DNA from: Hormiphora californensis
Taxonomy: Eukaryota > Ctenophora > Tentaculata > Cydippida > Pleurobrachiidae
Assembly (NCBI GenBank): GCA_020137815.1
Contig: CM035359.1
Coordinates: 2,514,581 to 2,578,580 of the forward strand
Length of the DNA stretch: 64,000 bases
Direction: 5' to 3'
Shown here: positions 1 through 10,650 of the stretch, in pieces
How the letters are laid out: every line of letters begins with the position of its first letter
How positions within the stretch are numbered: the stretch's first letter is position 1
The notes under the pieces: generated by a model
Databases searched by the model: none
What the model was told of the DNA's origin: nothing
What the model saw: the letters and a program-made list of their open reading frames with translations, nothing else
Position numbers and translations under genes: made by a program

Positions 1-217
1 TTGAAGCGGAGGGGGCCGAGGATTTGGGGGGTAGAGGTGGGGAACGAAAGAGGCCCCCTTTTTTCAGTTTGGGAAATTTTTTTAAAAAGTTACAGCTAGG
101 TTTTGTTCAAAAAACAAAACTATCTGGTTGAAAAAAAACCCTCGTTTCATACCTCAAAAAAACCATTGGTTTTAAAAACGCCCTGGGAGGGGGGGGGGCG
201 ACATGTTAATTTTGATA

Positions 218-293
218 AGGGTCAGCACACATAGCTGTAGGTGTAGGCGCCAAAATCAAAAGTTTGATTTGGCGTGTGGTTTGTGCTGACCCT
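218..293. repeat. short imperfect palindrome
   Basis: The ends AGGGTCAGCACAC and TGTGCTGACCCT are inverted copies around an AT-rich core. It looks like a very small foldback element. No coding content is seen. Confidence 0.5.
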
Positions 294-486
294 AACTTTG
301 TTTAAAAAACAGGTGATATATTTGCATAATAAACAAAAGTTAACAGACAACAAATCCAAATCCCCTTTAGCATTGGTAATGAAATTACCACAACGCGAAA
401 GCTCATTTGTACAGCCCAGAGAGAATAATAAAAACTCTGGACAATTGTCCAAACTACATTCATTTAGATGTAGGCGTTATTATATA

Positions 487-568
487 CAATCGGACCCCGA
501 TTAGTGGCACCCCGATTTAGTGGCAGGATTTTTTCCCCCGAGGATGCCACTAAATCGGGGTCCGACTG
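487..568. mobile_element. pogo/Tigger-like MITE (CCCCGATTTA family)
   Basis: This 82-bp element starts CAATCGGACCCCGATTA and ends TAAATCGGGGTCCGACTG. TA flanks both sides, as expected for a Tc1/mariner/pogo target duplication. The left arm carries the motif twice (ACCCCGATTAGTGGC, then ACCCCGATTTAGTGGC). Related palindromes with CCCCGATTTA or GATTTACCGG cores occur near 21.01-21.11, 35.96-36.03 and 46.8-46.9 kb, so this is a family. Assignment to pogo rests only on the TIR style and the TA flanks. Confidence 0.65.
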
Positions 569-575
569 TATATAT

Positions 576-1147
576 GGGGGGGGGGGCCAAGGCCAAAAAA
601 AGCCAGATCAATCCCGGATTTTAGGGCGGGTTTGGCTTTTTTTGGCTTTTTTTTGGCCCTACTTTTTTGGTCATTTTGGCATGTAATTCTGACATTATAT
701 GGTCTGTATGACACTAAAAACACTTTTAAAATGGCTTCTTTGATCTAGTTTTATCATTTTATATCGATAGGGAAATAATTTTTTTACCGAAAAAAGTTTG
801 ATTTAAAAAAAGCCAGATCAAAAAAGCCAGATAAAAACCAAGCCAAAAAAGCCATATCAAAAAAAGCCAAAAAAAGCCAGATCAAAACTGCCAATCAAAA
901 AAAAGCCAGATCAAAAAAGCCAAAAAAGGCCAAAAAAAAGCCAGATCCAAAAAAAGCCAGATCAAAAAAGCCAAAAAAAGCCAAAAAGGCCAAAAAAAGC
1001 CAGATCCAAAAAAAGCCAGATCAAAAAAAGCCAAAAAAAGCCAAAAGGCCAAAAAAAGCCAGATCAAAAAAAGCCAGATCAAAAAAAGCCAGATCAGACC
1101 CGGATTTCAGGGCGGGTTTGGCTTTTTTTGGCCTTGGCCCCCCCCCC
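576..1147. mobile_element. foldback element with internal AAAAAGCCAGATC array
   Basis: The outer ends are GGGGGGCCAAGGCCAAAAAAA and its inverse near 1118-1147. Next inside come a second inverted pair, CCCGGATTTTAGGGCGGG on the left and CCCGGATTTCAGGGCGGG in the same orientation on the right, and then an irregular array of AAAAAAGCCA / AAAAAAGCCAGATC units at about 800-1095. The hydrophobic open frame on the minus strand is a by-product of the array. Confidence 0.55.
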
Positions 1148-1613
1148 TATATATATAATATAATATGCAATGATAGGGGTGAATTCGTAACCAACCTTTA
1201 GTACGTGTTTTTGGTATTGAACACTTGCTGCATGTTGTTCTGCCAGTTGTTGTTATTTGCAACTGTTTCAGGGTGCCAATACGTCAGCACAATCAAATTG
1301 ACATAAATAAATGAAAGGCGAAGAATTTGGATTTGTATATAATTTCAATTTTCAACGTGTTTTCTAGTAAATACAACATTGCACTGTCCTTGCTAACACA
1401 ACAACAGCTTCTAAACGCGTCCATGAATGTTTTCGAGTACAATGTCCATTGTCCCCTTTCTTACCGGGAAGGGGGAAGGGGAAGAGAGCCCCATCCCTAG
1501 AAAGAATACGTGCACGACATTGTGAGAGAACAGCACAGGAGGGAGAGAAAAAAGGGGATTATCGTACCCAATGAATGTGTATAGTTTCGTATCTCATCGA
1601 TCTTCTTACAGTC

Positions 1614-1866
1614 CGTCATACACATTTTTATTTGGAATTTTCATTTGGAATTTTCATTTGAAAACCATCCACGCGCATGCACGTGCAAGCTTCAAACACA
1701 AGTTAGAACCATGGGACTTTCACTAAAGTGATCCTTGGATCAAAACAAATAAGTTGGTGAAGGTCCCGTGCTTCTAACTTGTGTTTGAAGCTTGCACGTG
1801 CATGCGCGTGGATGGTTTTCAAATGGAAATTCCAAGTGAAAATTCCAAATGAAAATGTGTATGACG
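1614..1866. mobile_element. palindromic MITE, about 250 bp
   Basis: CGTCATACAC at 1614-1623 pairs with GTGTATGACG at 1857-1866. The arms continue inward almost perfectly through the ATCCACGCGCATGCACGTGC stretch to a loop near 1735. It lies about 50 bp beyond the stop codon of receptor gene A, probably within its 3' UTR. Confidence 0.65.
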
Positions 1867-1914
1867 CCGCGTAATCCTGCCTTGAGCGCCACCGCAAACA
1901 CCGCTCAAAAGACC

Positions 1915-4900
1915 CTACTCTGAACCCACACCAGAGTGTTCAGTTTGGGCATGTGGCCCCAGATTTTCCATCTCAATAACCTCAGGGCCATCCGGGTTCT
2001 TCTTTTCAAAGATCTTTTGAATGGACAACCCACACATCGCAATCCACGGCAAAGCGGCCTTGACAATATCGTGGACATAATCGCTGTACAGCAAAGGATT
2101 GATGGTCGAGTTGATGGGAAGTAAGATGACGGAGAAGAGTCCGTAGTAGGGCGTCGCATCCACCACCTCAGCCATGTGACAGAATGACACGATCAGGAGG
2201 GGAATCCAACAGATCAAATCTGTGGCAATAATCATACTTATTTTGAGTTGCATTTTCTTTAGGGACTCAATACGAGCTTGTATGGCAGGATTTTGCTGTG
2301 CATTTTCCCTGCTAAAATTTAGGTCTTCCAGACTTTTCCTTGAGGTTGCTTCGATGTATGCGTAACAGGAACAAATTACTGCTAAGCAAATAATGTTCAA
2401 AATTTGATAGGTCAGTGAGAATGCGAATTGTGGGTCATCGGGAAGGACAAAAAATTTAAAGAGGCACACCCCCTCATTGCCATAGAAACCAACTAGTGAA
2501 TTCGAACCTTCCAAATTTCCATAATCATTCGTGTACATGCCCCTTATCAAACCTGTTATCTTATCCCAGGAGTGACCTGTACCAGAGGGGTTCCGCAAGA
2601 TCCTTCCATAGTAAGCTTCAATTACTTCCAAGTGTTCAGCTTTACCGATAATTCCGATGAAAAACTTGAAATCCGAGTCCCACACCTGTCCATTGCCAAA
2701 TATATCTTCAAACTCCTCCAATAGAATAACAGGAAATACCGCAAAAATGATCGAAACAACGATAATGACGCTGGCTGTTGTTAGCGGAGGAGTGAATTTT
2801 ACTTCAGCAGTTGAACGATGGAGTCCCGACCGTACGCCATTCACTCTTGCCAGGCTGAGGAAGGTCATTGATATGACCGAGACTGCGCTTCCTGTTGTAC
2901 TAACAATTCCCATTGCATTGCAGTACTTGCTGGCCAGCCAGTTGGCCTGGTTCTCACAGTAACTAACCTGAGTGGCATCGAAAATTGCTATAGAAAGGAG
3001 ATAGGCCCCAGTGAAGAGGTCACCGAGGCTAATGGTCGCTACAAGGACTTTATTCTCAAGTGCTATCTGGTTTGTGAGTTGTCTCAGTTCCAGAATTACG
3101 CTTACCAAGGTCCACAAGTTGAGCCCAATGGCAAGAGATCCTATTAAAAACGCACTTGATTTCAGGTAGAATCCTTCCAAAATGTGCTTACTACACATAT
3201 CATTGCACTCATCTGATAGGTCCATACAGTTGGGTACTCCATCACACACCGCATACAGAGGGAAATACAGTTGGCCTTGACCTTTTGCAGATTTACATCG
3301 GAAGTTGTTTTCGCAGGTTTTCTCATCACTGCTATCTCCACAGTCATCGATCAGGTTGCAAACTTTATCATACCCCAGACACTTATTGTTATCGCATTCA
3401 AAGATTTCCTGTCCGTAAGATTCCTCTTTTGGTGTGACAAATGTCAGGGTTTTCTGGTTAGCGACTGTAAAATATCTGTTCTTAAAATCTGCCGGGCAGG
3501 AATCGGTGTTTAATGGCTTTCTTGAGATTGGACATTTTTCATTGCAGATTCCCAAGCAGGTTAGATAAATGTAAACTTCTCCAAATTTATAGGAGCAAGA
3601 AGCTTTTGGAGGGGCCGAAATTGTTGATTCACGTTCAATACCGAAAATTTTTGAATTGTGCATCTGTGATGTACTGAAATCTGCACATTCTCCTCGTAGG
3701 ATGACAAGATTTTCCATACCAGGCAAACACGGGCTTATGTACTTATTCCAAACAGTGCCTTGGACGGCCTTATTTGGGACTTGGGGAACAAGTCTTCGGC
3801 AGACAGCATTTTCGTTACCGCATGTATCAATTCCATCACACAGTAGATCAAAAGGTATGATTGCCCGGGGACCAAAGTTGCAGTGAAATTCATCTTTACA
3901 GGTACTGTTATCTTTCACAAACCGCTGGAATTTTCCCATTCCACAAGTAGGCCAAAGGTCAAGGACCTCGTCCTTTCCGCCGACACAGTCCTCAACCGTG
4001 TCTCCAAGCCAATCCAACGGGAAAGAAGAGGAGTATATTGTGGGCCGAAATTTCCTCTCGCATCCAGTGCCAGTCATCCACTTGCAGTGGAGCTCGTCTT
4101 GTCCAGTGGAACAGTCACGGATGTTGTCACAAACCTGGTGCTTGTGGATGGTACAGGTAGAGGTCACATCCACACAGAGGATATCCAGCTTATCATCACA
4201 GAGGCCTTTCCGTAGTCCATCACAAACCATGACCTTGGCAACGGTGGACATGTAGCCTCCTATTGGACATGACAGTGCCACCCTGGCCGGATCGGAGCAA
4301 TTGGTCTGGTCCATGAAATTCAAACAATGGGGTGCGTACAGGCCCCCCGTTTCAATATATGTCCTGTACCGTTGGATAATTTTGATAGTCGCACAGCGAG
4401 TGAAATTAAAAATTGGCACTGTGTGTATGATGTTGACATAGTTAATTGTACACATTTTCAAACCCGAGTCGCTTGTACATAATCTCGTATCAGCTTCCAT
4501 GCCACAAAGACTGTTAGATAAAGTCTGAGCGGCCAAAACACATGCAGTCGTGGGGCGTAGCCACCCATGATAGTCCGTGCATTTGTAACCATACGTATAG
4601 TCCCCGCAATGGATCTCGTCATAGCAATCTGTATCATCACAAACCCCGTTACAGTTTCTCACGGAAGCCGTCTCACATGACTTCGTGTATCCACCTATGC
4701 ATGGGAAGCTATTCGGTCGACAAATATCCCGCGTTGCTCTGGGATAGTAACTGCTCTGGGATAGTAACCTGCATGCGGCAACCCCACAGAGCACTTTATT
4801 GGATGTCAGAGACGTTACATCAACATGAAAATACCCGCACATCTCATACTGTAGGGGGTCTCGGGGACATGTCGCGTTGAAAACCCATCGTGTAGAACGG

Positions 4901-5274
4901 AGGGTGTAGTAGAAATCGTTTGAGTTGTGGCACTGGAACAACAGTATCCCTGTCGCCGCGAGGTCTGCTACATCAGAGAACTGATGGGTACAGACCCGCT
5001 TCAGAAAGCCTTGATACGGGGTGATCTTGCACTCTTTCGGTGACAGGAATGAGTCAGCTGCACCCACTGCAGAGAGAGTATAAAGGGTTAATACCGGGGC
5101 AATTTGTGACACCATGTGTTTGAAGGGGGCGAATCTATGATAGAGGGCTGACAATTTGAAAGGGGCTGTTCGGTACAATGCTGTACATGTGTGTATGTGT
5201 ATGGTATATTCCATTGAATCTAACAATTTACCTGCTATGATGAGTGTTAATGCTCTCAGCCATAACCCGCTCAT
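1915..5274 (-). CDS. LDLa-repeat 7TM receptor, RXFP/LGR-like (gene A)
   Basis: A cell-surface G-protein-coupled receptor with a long cysteine-rich ectodomain. The frame is open for 1119 codons, but a consensus donor (CAG|GTAAAT, 5231) and acceptor (CTCTCTGCAG, ends 5067) define a 165-bp in-frame intron. Removing it joins MSGLWLRALTLIIA to VGAADSFLSP, a good signal peptide, and gives 1064 aa. Six or so LDLa-like modules lie at about residues 150-635, such as CNLIDDCGDSSDEKTC and CDGVPNCMDLSDEC. The 7TM domain spans about 645-1010: SLARV replaces DRY at the end of TM3, TM6 has CWIP, TM7 has LPINSTINPLLY. FYGNEGVC in the second extracellular loop recalls LGR/relaxin receptors, but no leucine-rich repeats are seen. 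The 7TM part is intronless, unlike paralogue gene B. Ligand unknown. Confidence 0.85.
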   Translation of the reverse strand: MSGLWLRALTLIIAGKLLDSMEYTIHIHTCTALYRTAPFKLSALYHRFAPFKHMVSQIAPVLTLYTLSAVGAADSFLSPKECKITPYQGFLKRVCTHQFSDVADLAATGILLFQCHNSNDFYYTLRSTRWVFNATCPRDPLQYEMCGYFHVDVTSLTSNKVLCGVAACRLLSQSSYYPRATRDICRPNSFPCIGGYTKSCETASVRNCNGVCDDTDCYDEIHCGDYTYGYKCTDYHGWLRPTTACVLAAQTLSNSLCGMEADTRLCTSDSGLKMCTINYVNIIHTVPIFNFTRCATIKIIQRYRTYIETGGLYAPHCLNFMDQTNCSDPARVALSCPIGGYMSTVAKVMVCDGLRKGLCDDKLDILCVDVTSTCTIHKHQVCDNIRDCSTGQDELHCKWMTGTGCERKFRPTIYSSSFPLDWLGDTVEDCVGGKDEVLDLWPTCGMGKFQRFVKDNSTCKDEFHCNFGPRAIIPFDLLCDGIDTCGNENAVCRRLVPQVPNKAVQGTVWNKYISPCLPGMENLVILRGECADFSTSQMHNSKIFGIERESTISAPPKASCSYKFGEVYIYLTCLGICNEKCPISRKPLNTDSCPADFKNRYFTVANQKTLTFVTPKEESYGQEIFECDNNKCLGYDKVCNLIDDCGDSSDEKTCENNFRCKSAKGQGQLYFPLYAVCDGVPNCMDLSDECNDMCSKHILEGFYLKSSAFLIGSLAIGLNLWTLVSVILELRQLTNQIALENKVLVATISLGDLFTGAYLLSIAIFDATQVSYCENQANWLASKYCNAMGIVSTTGSAVSVISMTFLSLARVNGVRSGLHRSTAEVKFTPPLTTASVIIVVSIIFAVFPVILLEEFEDIFGNGQVWDSDFKFFIGIIGKAEHLEVIEAYYGRILRNPSGTGHSWDKITGLIRGMYTNDYGNLEGSNSLVGFYGNEGVCLFKFFVLPDDPQFAFSLTYQILNIICLAVICSCYAYIEATSRKSLEDLNFSRENAQQNPAIQARIESLKKMQLKISMIIATDLICWIPLLIVSFCHMAEVVDATPYYGLFSVILLPINSTINPLLYSDYVHDIVKAALPWIAMCGLSIQKIFEKKNPDGPEVIEMENLGPHAQTEHSGVGSE

Positions 5275-6085
5275 GCTGTATGGAGAAATAGCAACTCCTC
5301 AGCTGGACTAAGTAGCTAAGAAAATTAGAAAATATAATGATAATAGCTGATAGATTTATTATGATATGTTATCTTCGATAACACAATCTACATGTGCGGT
5401 CCAAACAAAGCTAAATTATTTCAAATTCGGATGATTTAAAATCAAACTTTTACAATAGTAAGTTAATCTTAAAGTAGCATCCCTGTATTTATAGTTGTAT
5501 CAAAGTTATATCTACAACAAAATATAAATATATATATTTTGTTCGCTCAATGGTTATATTCATAAACAATAAAATAATCGCAATTCCAGGAAATTCTAAT
5601 ATATGAAAATATGTCTTTAGTGCTCTAACAATATAATGCACTAAAACAGTGCATTATATTGTAGTCTGTAGATCTTGAAGCTGAATATAAAATATTATAA
5701 AAGAACAAAGGATTTAGATACTGAATGCTGCTATTTGTATGCTGAGCGCCCCATTGCAAAGAGAGCAACATGTAACGCAGATTTTCAAACTTTTATCAAC
5801 TACAACGTAAAATAATTTATCTTTTAGCATTTGTTAATTTTGCTAATTTTGTAAATTAACTTTAGTTAACAAAATCGGAAAAAAGAGTTGATTTATTAAC
5901 AATTAACATGTCGCCCACCCCCCCCCCCCATCACCCTTTTTAAACTTCAATTTGCAAGTCATATAATTTACTATTGACTGAGTTTTACCTAAAGTTCATT
6001 CCGCTGCCGTTACATGCCAAATACAAGTACAAGAGAATATTGGCTCAGTTCTCAAAATAGCCCCCTCGGCCCTCTTGTGACCTAT
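5275..6085. other. AT-rich intergenic region
   Basis: This is the presumed upstream region of receptor gene A. No exon is recognised. It holds a perfect 15-bp inverted repeat at 5628-5642 / 5648-5662 (ACAATATAATGCACT) with a 5-base loop. The motif TTAACATGTCGCCC next to a C-run at about 5900-5930 is the inverse of a motif at about 191-210, so gene A is bracketed by copies of one repeat. Confidence 0.5.
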
Positions 6086-6194
6086 CAGGAACCGACCGAA
6101 TCAGGAAATAATGGTCCCTGATTGGCTGATAACCAGTCACGTGACCTAAATAACGAGTTCTGATTGGCTGTTTACTTGTGTTGGTCGGTTCCTG
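6086..6194. mobile_element. hAT-like MITE, copy 1 (109 bp)
   Basis: The TIR is CAGGAACCGACCGAA at the left and TTGGTCGGTTCCTG at the right. The flanks TGACCTAT and TGACCTTT resemble an 8-bp target duplication with one mismatch. Copy 2, inverted and of the same length, is at 36375-36483. The element ends 15 bp before the first recognised sulfotransferase exon, next to its 3' splice site. Confidence 0.75.
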
Positions 6195-6209
6195 TGACCT
6201 TTATTTCAG

Positions 6210-7259
6210 GATGGTGCCCAGTGTTCAAGGCAGGGAGTACGAACTGGAAGGACTACATATCAAATATTCTTTCTATTGGTACCAAGTAAGCCAGTATGTC
6301 AATTCGTTTGTTGTTACAAAAATATGTTGGACGCTAACAGTGGCCAACAAGCATCCCTTATTATCCCGGCTATTTCTATATGGGTATTCCGTATTGAGAA
6401 ACAGATGGAGAAGATGAAACTGTATGACATAATTATATTATATAATATTTGGAATCGTGATTTCTAATTCCTGTACCCCATTCTCACCAGGAGGTGTGCT
6501 GGCATCAAGAAAAAGGGATACTTTGAAACTTGTTTACACAATGCCATGGTGCAGTTTGCTACATACCCCTTTCCAATTAAGGTAAGACCACATACCATAT
6601 ATGGGTATCACGTGGTTCATATTACCAGGCGTTATATGGGCATAATATATAATTCCCCAGGACCAAAACGTGATTAACTTTATGAGTATCCGACACCCCT
6701 ACGAGAGGCTGGTGAGCGCATTCCGTGACAAAGTCGAACCAGCGAACAAAATGCAGTTCTATAACAAAATAGGGTCCTTCGCGAAACGAAACTATAGGAT
6801 CCTTCCAAATGACCTGGAGAACGAACGAGAGGAACTATCCAGGTTATCAGACATGGTCGTACACCAAAAACTACCATCGGACCCAAACAACCCCTTGGAC
6901 AACCCGCGGGGTCCAACTTTTGTTGAATTTATAAAGGCAGTGCTTATTGATGGAGTGATGGATCAGCATTGGCAAAGTATGGAAAGATACTGCGCTCCCT
7001 GCTGCTATGGATTATGATGTCGTGGTGGATTTCAGAACTATAACGAGAGATAATCTGTATGTTATAAAGGAGATGGGGATGGATATTGAGAAGTGGGGTG
7101 GTCATAGTAACCCAACTAGGAGTGGAGGTACTAAGGAGGAGCAATGGAAGGGGTACTTCAAACAGTTGGACTGAGTGGATGCTCGAGGGGATTCAGAGTT
7201 TCTATGCAGTTGATTGTGAGCTCTTTGAGTTTGATTGTGGGATTCAAGAGTTTTTGTAA
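6210..7259 (+). pseudogene. carbohydrate sulfotransferase (CHST8-14/HNK-1 type), two frameshifts
   Basis: Golgi-type enzymes of this family move sulfate from PAPS to glycans. Three phase-compatible exons are seen: 6210-6285, 6491-6581 and 6661 to the stop at 7257-7259. Exon one encodes WCPVFKAGSTNWKDYI, the 5'-PAPS loop. Exon three begins with DQNVINFMSIRHPYERLVSAF, the 3'-phosphate-binding RHPYERLVSAFRDK block, followed by FVEF and DQHWQSMERYCAPC. Near 7003-7008 the frame must shift to continue with MDYDVVVDF. Near 7165-7178 it must shift again to reach the typical C-terminal WMLEGIQSFYAVDC. Either this is a recent pseudogene or the consensus has two single-base indels. The N-terminal membrane anchor exon was not found upstream. 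A poly(A) signal follows at 7308-7313. Confidence 0.75.
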
Positions 7260-7307
7260 TGTTATTGGTTTTATATTTGGGTAGTATTTTAGTAGTATTT
7301 TGGGTGC

Positions 7308-7313
7308 AATAAA
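7308..7313 (+). terminator. poly(A) signal AATAAA
   Basis: A canonical AATAAA lies 49 bases after the inferred sulfotransferase stop codon. Confidence 0.6.
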
Positions 7314-7468
7314 GCATGCAACTTGTAATTATGGTTATCATCCGCAATGCTGTTTTTCTTCTCATTCCTATGAATAAAATACATTCCTCTGAATTCTAAA
7401 AGAAATCAGTAAATGATCTAACATTTGAATTAAAAACTTAAATTAGATAAAAAGGTATTCAAACTCAC

Positions 7469-7939
7469 CAATATGGGCAGTTCCGGATAGCAGAAAGATA
7501 TTGTGGACGTAAATGCACGCACTGTATACAGTCCTGAGTATCTCCTGCGCTATGTCGTGCTGGTATGGCCGCTTTGCAACAAAATATTGCAGAAACAGCG
7601 TGTTGAGAGACTGAAACGAGTGGGTTTAACATATGCAGCTTTGGAAATAGGGATTCGGTGAGGACGATCGGATCAAGCGATTAATTTGACTTATATAGGG
7701 TTTTGTAAGAAGGAAGATTGAAACTGCTATATCATATCCACTTACAGTGACACTTCCCAAGACCATATTTCTCAGGTAGGGTACACTCCCAGGATTTTGC
7801 ATCGTAAGCCTTGTGGATTGGGCTGTCGTAAAATGCACCGAATCCGAGGAACTTCACCACTTTCTCCCGTCAGTGTGATCGATAACACGGCTTTTTCACT
7901 GTGTGAAGGGTCAGGGTGAAGCGAGAGAAATAGGGAGAA

Positions 7940-7996
<57 letters not shown>

Positions 7997-8038
7997 AAAG
8001 AGAGACAGAGAGAGAGAGAGACAGAGAGAGACAGAGAG

Positions 8039-8127
<89 letters not shown>

Positions 8128-8496
8128 TAGAGATAGAGACAGAGACAGAGACAGAGACAGAGGGAGAGAGAGACAGAGAAAAAGACAGAGAGATGTAAAT
8201 CGTACATGATATTGACAATGTTCATTTTCCCAAATATCTTCTCGGTACTTCGCTCGATAAGTTTCATGATCTGGGGTGCATCTATGGACTCTGTTCTCCT
8301 TACACTGGAAAAGTTGAATTTTTTTGTTAGTTAGCTGTGCCCCACGATCGGCAGCTGCAAAGAAACACCCGAGCAATATTCACCACAGAATTCTAACCAC
8401 GTAGCTCCACCCCCTGACTTACCTGAACCGCTCGAGAGAAGACTGATGGCCATTGCTGGGTGCACTTGGCGGCACCGTCATGGGTGTCACTGACAT
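7469..8496 (-). CDS. unrecognised multi-exon gene, partial
   Basis: The family is not recognised. Exon one (8496-8423) starts at ATG, encodes MSVTPMTVPPSAPSNGHQSS and ends at a perfect CAG|GTAAGT. Exon two (8304-8206) continues in phase with VRRTESIDAPQIMKLIERST and EKIFGKMNIVNI. Exon three starts near 7898, again in phase, with EKAVLSITLTGESGEVPRIR and ends around 7790; its donor is uncertain. A further exon, 7610-7469, has TTTCAG and GGTGAGT borders and encodes SLNTLFLQYFVAKRPYQHDI. The intron between exons two and three holds the (GA)n tract. The gene probably continues to lower coordinates. Its start lies 315 bp from the oppositely directed secreted-protein gene, so the two may share a promoter region. 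Confidence 0.45.
7926..8190. repeat. (GA)n microsatellite
   Basis: Near-pure GA with a few interruptions, about 265 bp. Long Arg/Glu or Ser/Leu open frames across it are artefacts of the dinucleotide. Confidence 0.95.
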
Positions 8497-8756
8497 ATCT
8501 TCACCCTATTTTGAAAAATTGGTTTAGAAATACGACGTGGTAAGAGGTTTAAAAAACAGTCGAAATTTGTGGCTGAAAAACAGCGGAATTTCTGTGAGAA
8601 AATTGTCGAAATCTATTGTTCTAAACTGGGAATCTTTTTATTTTCCGAAACCTCTATTGTTCTCAAAAAACGTGCTAACCAGCTAGGTTTTCTTCAACCT
8701 AATTACAACTGAACGACCACCTGGAAACTGAATTAGCACATTCCAGTTAACCACCA

Positions 8757-8763
8757 TTTAAAA
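8757..8763 (+). promoter_or_regulatory. TATA-like box TTTAAAA
   Basis: It lies 49 bp upstream of the ATG of the small secreted protein, a spacing that would suit a short 5' UTR. Identified by position and composition only. Confidence 0.35.
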
Positions 8764-8811
8764 GCCCCTTCATACTTCTCTCAGTTACCCAAACTCATCT
8801 ACAATCTCAAC

Positions 8812-9175
8812 ATGAAGTTTACTCTCGTCCTCATCTCTCTGGTTGGAGCCATCGCGGCCATCTGTCCTCCCAACTACATGATGCCCTGTCCCCCGAAAGA
8901 GATGGCCGTCCTTGATGATTCTCTGGAGGATGGTTTCAAGTTTATCGACTTCGAAACTCTTCAGGAGTGGGTAAGTGATCTGTTCTACTTAAAAAAACCT
9001 CTCATTTTCTGGACAGAGTTCATTAAAATGATGTCTAAACCCCTCTCTCCCTCCTCAGATTGCCAAACTGATTGAACTGAAGCATGATATTCTTTGTAAT
9101 GGAGATATCCCCTTCCCCGTTCCTCCCGAATACCAGATTGCTATCATGCTCGCCAAGCAAATCCTCTGCCACTAA
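8812..9175 (+). CDS. small secreted cysteine-containing protein (91 aa)
   Basis: Two exons, 8812-8970 and 9059-9175, join in phase 0 across an 88-bp GTAAGT..CTCAG intron. The product starts with a clear signal peptide (MKFTLVLISLVGAIAA) and continues ICPPNYMMPCPPKEM, an acidic middle (DDSLEDGFKFIDFETLQEW) and a C-terminal half ending KQILCH. The mature part has four cysteines, enough for two disulfides. It resembles no family known to me. An extracellular effector or structural role is only an inference from size and signal peptide. AATAAA follows at 9298-9303. Confidence 0.75.
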
Positions 9176-9297
9176 GATATTGAAACGAAAGAAAGATGGG
9201 GAAATGGAGGCTCTGTGGTGAACAACTTTCAATTCCTTTTCGAATGAAACAGGATATAATATAATGATTGATACGTTCTAAACTAAAGTGTTACTTG

Positions 9298-9303
9298 AAT
9301 AAA
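9298..9303 (+). terminator. poly(A) signal AATAAA
   Basis: AATAAA lies about 120 bases after the stop of the small secreted protein. Confidence 0.55.
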
Positions 9304-9350
9304 AAATGTCACTAAAACATAACAAAATTGGTATGAAATAAATTCAAAGC

Positions 9351-9447
9351 TTGGTAACGAAGTTACCCCTCTGTCGAGGGCATAGGGCATTGCGATAGTA
9401 AGGCACGTTTTAGCGTGCCCGCAATGTAGGGGGAACTGCGTTACCAA
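9351..9447. mobile_element. MITE with 9-bp target duplication, TTGGTAAC family, copy 1
   Basis: The TIR is TTGGTAACGAAGTTACCCC at the left, with GTTACCAA at the right end. It is flanked by a perfect 9-bp duplication ATTCAAAGC (9342-9350 and 9448-9456). Nine-base duplications are typical of Mutator-like elements, so that superfamily is the best guess. A 577-bp relative sits in the second discoidin-like gene at 62361-62937. Confidence 0.8.
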
Positions 9448-9540
9448 ATTCAAAGCCTGAAAATGCAAATGAGAAAGTTTTGTCTTCGTACAGATTCTGT
9501 ATAACAGGCATCAGTTCTTCACTGCACACTGCACAGAGCC

Positions 9541-9973
9541 TCTCCTCCGATCTAGTATAGATTAGGGCACGATTATAATCTGGGTGCCTTCCAGCCTGTT
9601 TACTGGTGCGCGCTACGAAAAGAGTACACTTAGACCGACTTTTTTCAAACGGCTATCGCCACGAAACCACATAGCCAATTTGAGTAAACTAAACGGTATC
9701 TGTTAGAGAATCGATAGCCCTAAGTCGTAAATTATGGTTTTGTGTGTAGCATCCAGATTTAAAAAAATACCGCGCCGCGGTCTAAGTGTACTCTTTTGGT
9801 AGCGTGCACCTGTAAACAGGCTCCAAGGCACCCAGATTATAAAGTCCGTTTCAAGCGACTTGACCCGTAATTCTTGGAATTTGGCGCATTGCGTGTGTAT
9901 TTACAAAGGGGAAATCCTGAATTTCCAGGAATCTCAGGTCAAGACGTTTGAAACGCACTTTAATCGCGACCGA

Positions 9974-10005
<32 letters not shown>

Positions 10006-10650
10006 ACGTTAAAATCTGGGTGCCTTCCATTGCTAACATTTCATCGATTTTGGCGTTCGAGACGGGTTAGGGCTGTTGCTAGGATCGGGTTAGGGTTTTG
10101 TTTGGGGTTATCGGTTAGGGCTATAGATACCGATTAGTTTACTCAAATCAGCCATGTGGTTGCGTGGCTATAGCCGTTTGAAAAAAGTCGGTCTAAGTGG
10201 TTTTAGGTGTACTTTTTTGGCAGTGCGCACCTGTACACACGCTTCAAGGCACCCAGATTTTAATCGCGCCCGGCGGGGGGGGGGGGGGGGGGGGGGCAGC
10301 GTTAAAATCTGGGTGTTTTGGGAGTGCTGACAAACGGTTTTTTAGGGTTAGGGCTAAAGTAGGGTTAGGGTTAGGGTTGGGGTTTGGGTTGGGGTTAGGC
10401 CTTGACATTCCCTACCAGATAAACTTTGAATCAGCCAAAACGGTTCCAAACACCCAGATAAAAAAAAACACCCAGATCGTAACGGGGGGGGGGTCAAGAG
10501 TTGGAGCTTTTAAAACTTGGGGCGCGGCGCGGTATTTTTTAAATCTGGATGCTACGCGCAAAACCATAATTTACGCCGCGCACGCGCGCGTACGGTTTTT
10601 TTCGCTTGAAGAAAATAAAATCCCACTTCAAGCAAATTAAAGGTCCTCCC
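9541..10650. repeat. nested inverted repeats with poly-G runs and TTAGGG-like motifs
   Basis: Several copies of a GCACCCAGATT / GGTCTAAGTGTACTC module occur in both orientations (for example 9590-9840 and 10140-10320), separated by G runs at 9976-10003 and 10276-10296. Degenerate TTAGGG stretches lie at about 10060-10110 and 10340-10400. A related segment recurs at 15600-15760 on the other side of the LINE. No credible gene was found; the open frame at 10197-10640 is Gly-rich repeat translation. Confidence 0.6.

Noticed and set aside
882-1082. Hydrophobic 66-aa ORF rich in FLAFFW
   Set aside because: It is a direct translation of the AAAAAGCCAGATC array.
7772-8376. Ser/Leu-rich proteins over the (GA)n tract
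   Set aside because: The Ser/Leu part is dinucleotide translation. Only the unique flanks were used for the exon model of the unrecognised minus-strand gene.
10059-10400. Interstitial telomere
   Set aside because: TTAGGG motifs are few, degenerate and mixed with GGGTTTGGG variants inside a dispersed repeat that recurs at 15.6 kb. It is better explained as repeat content.
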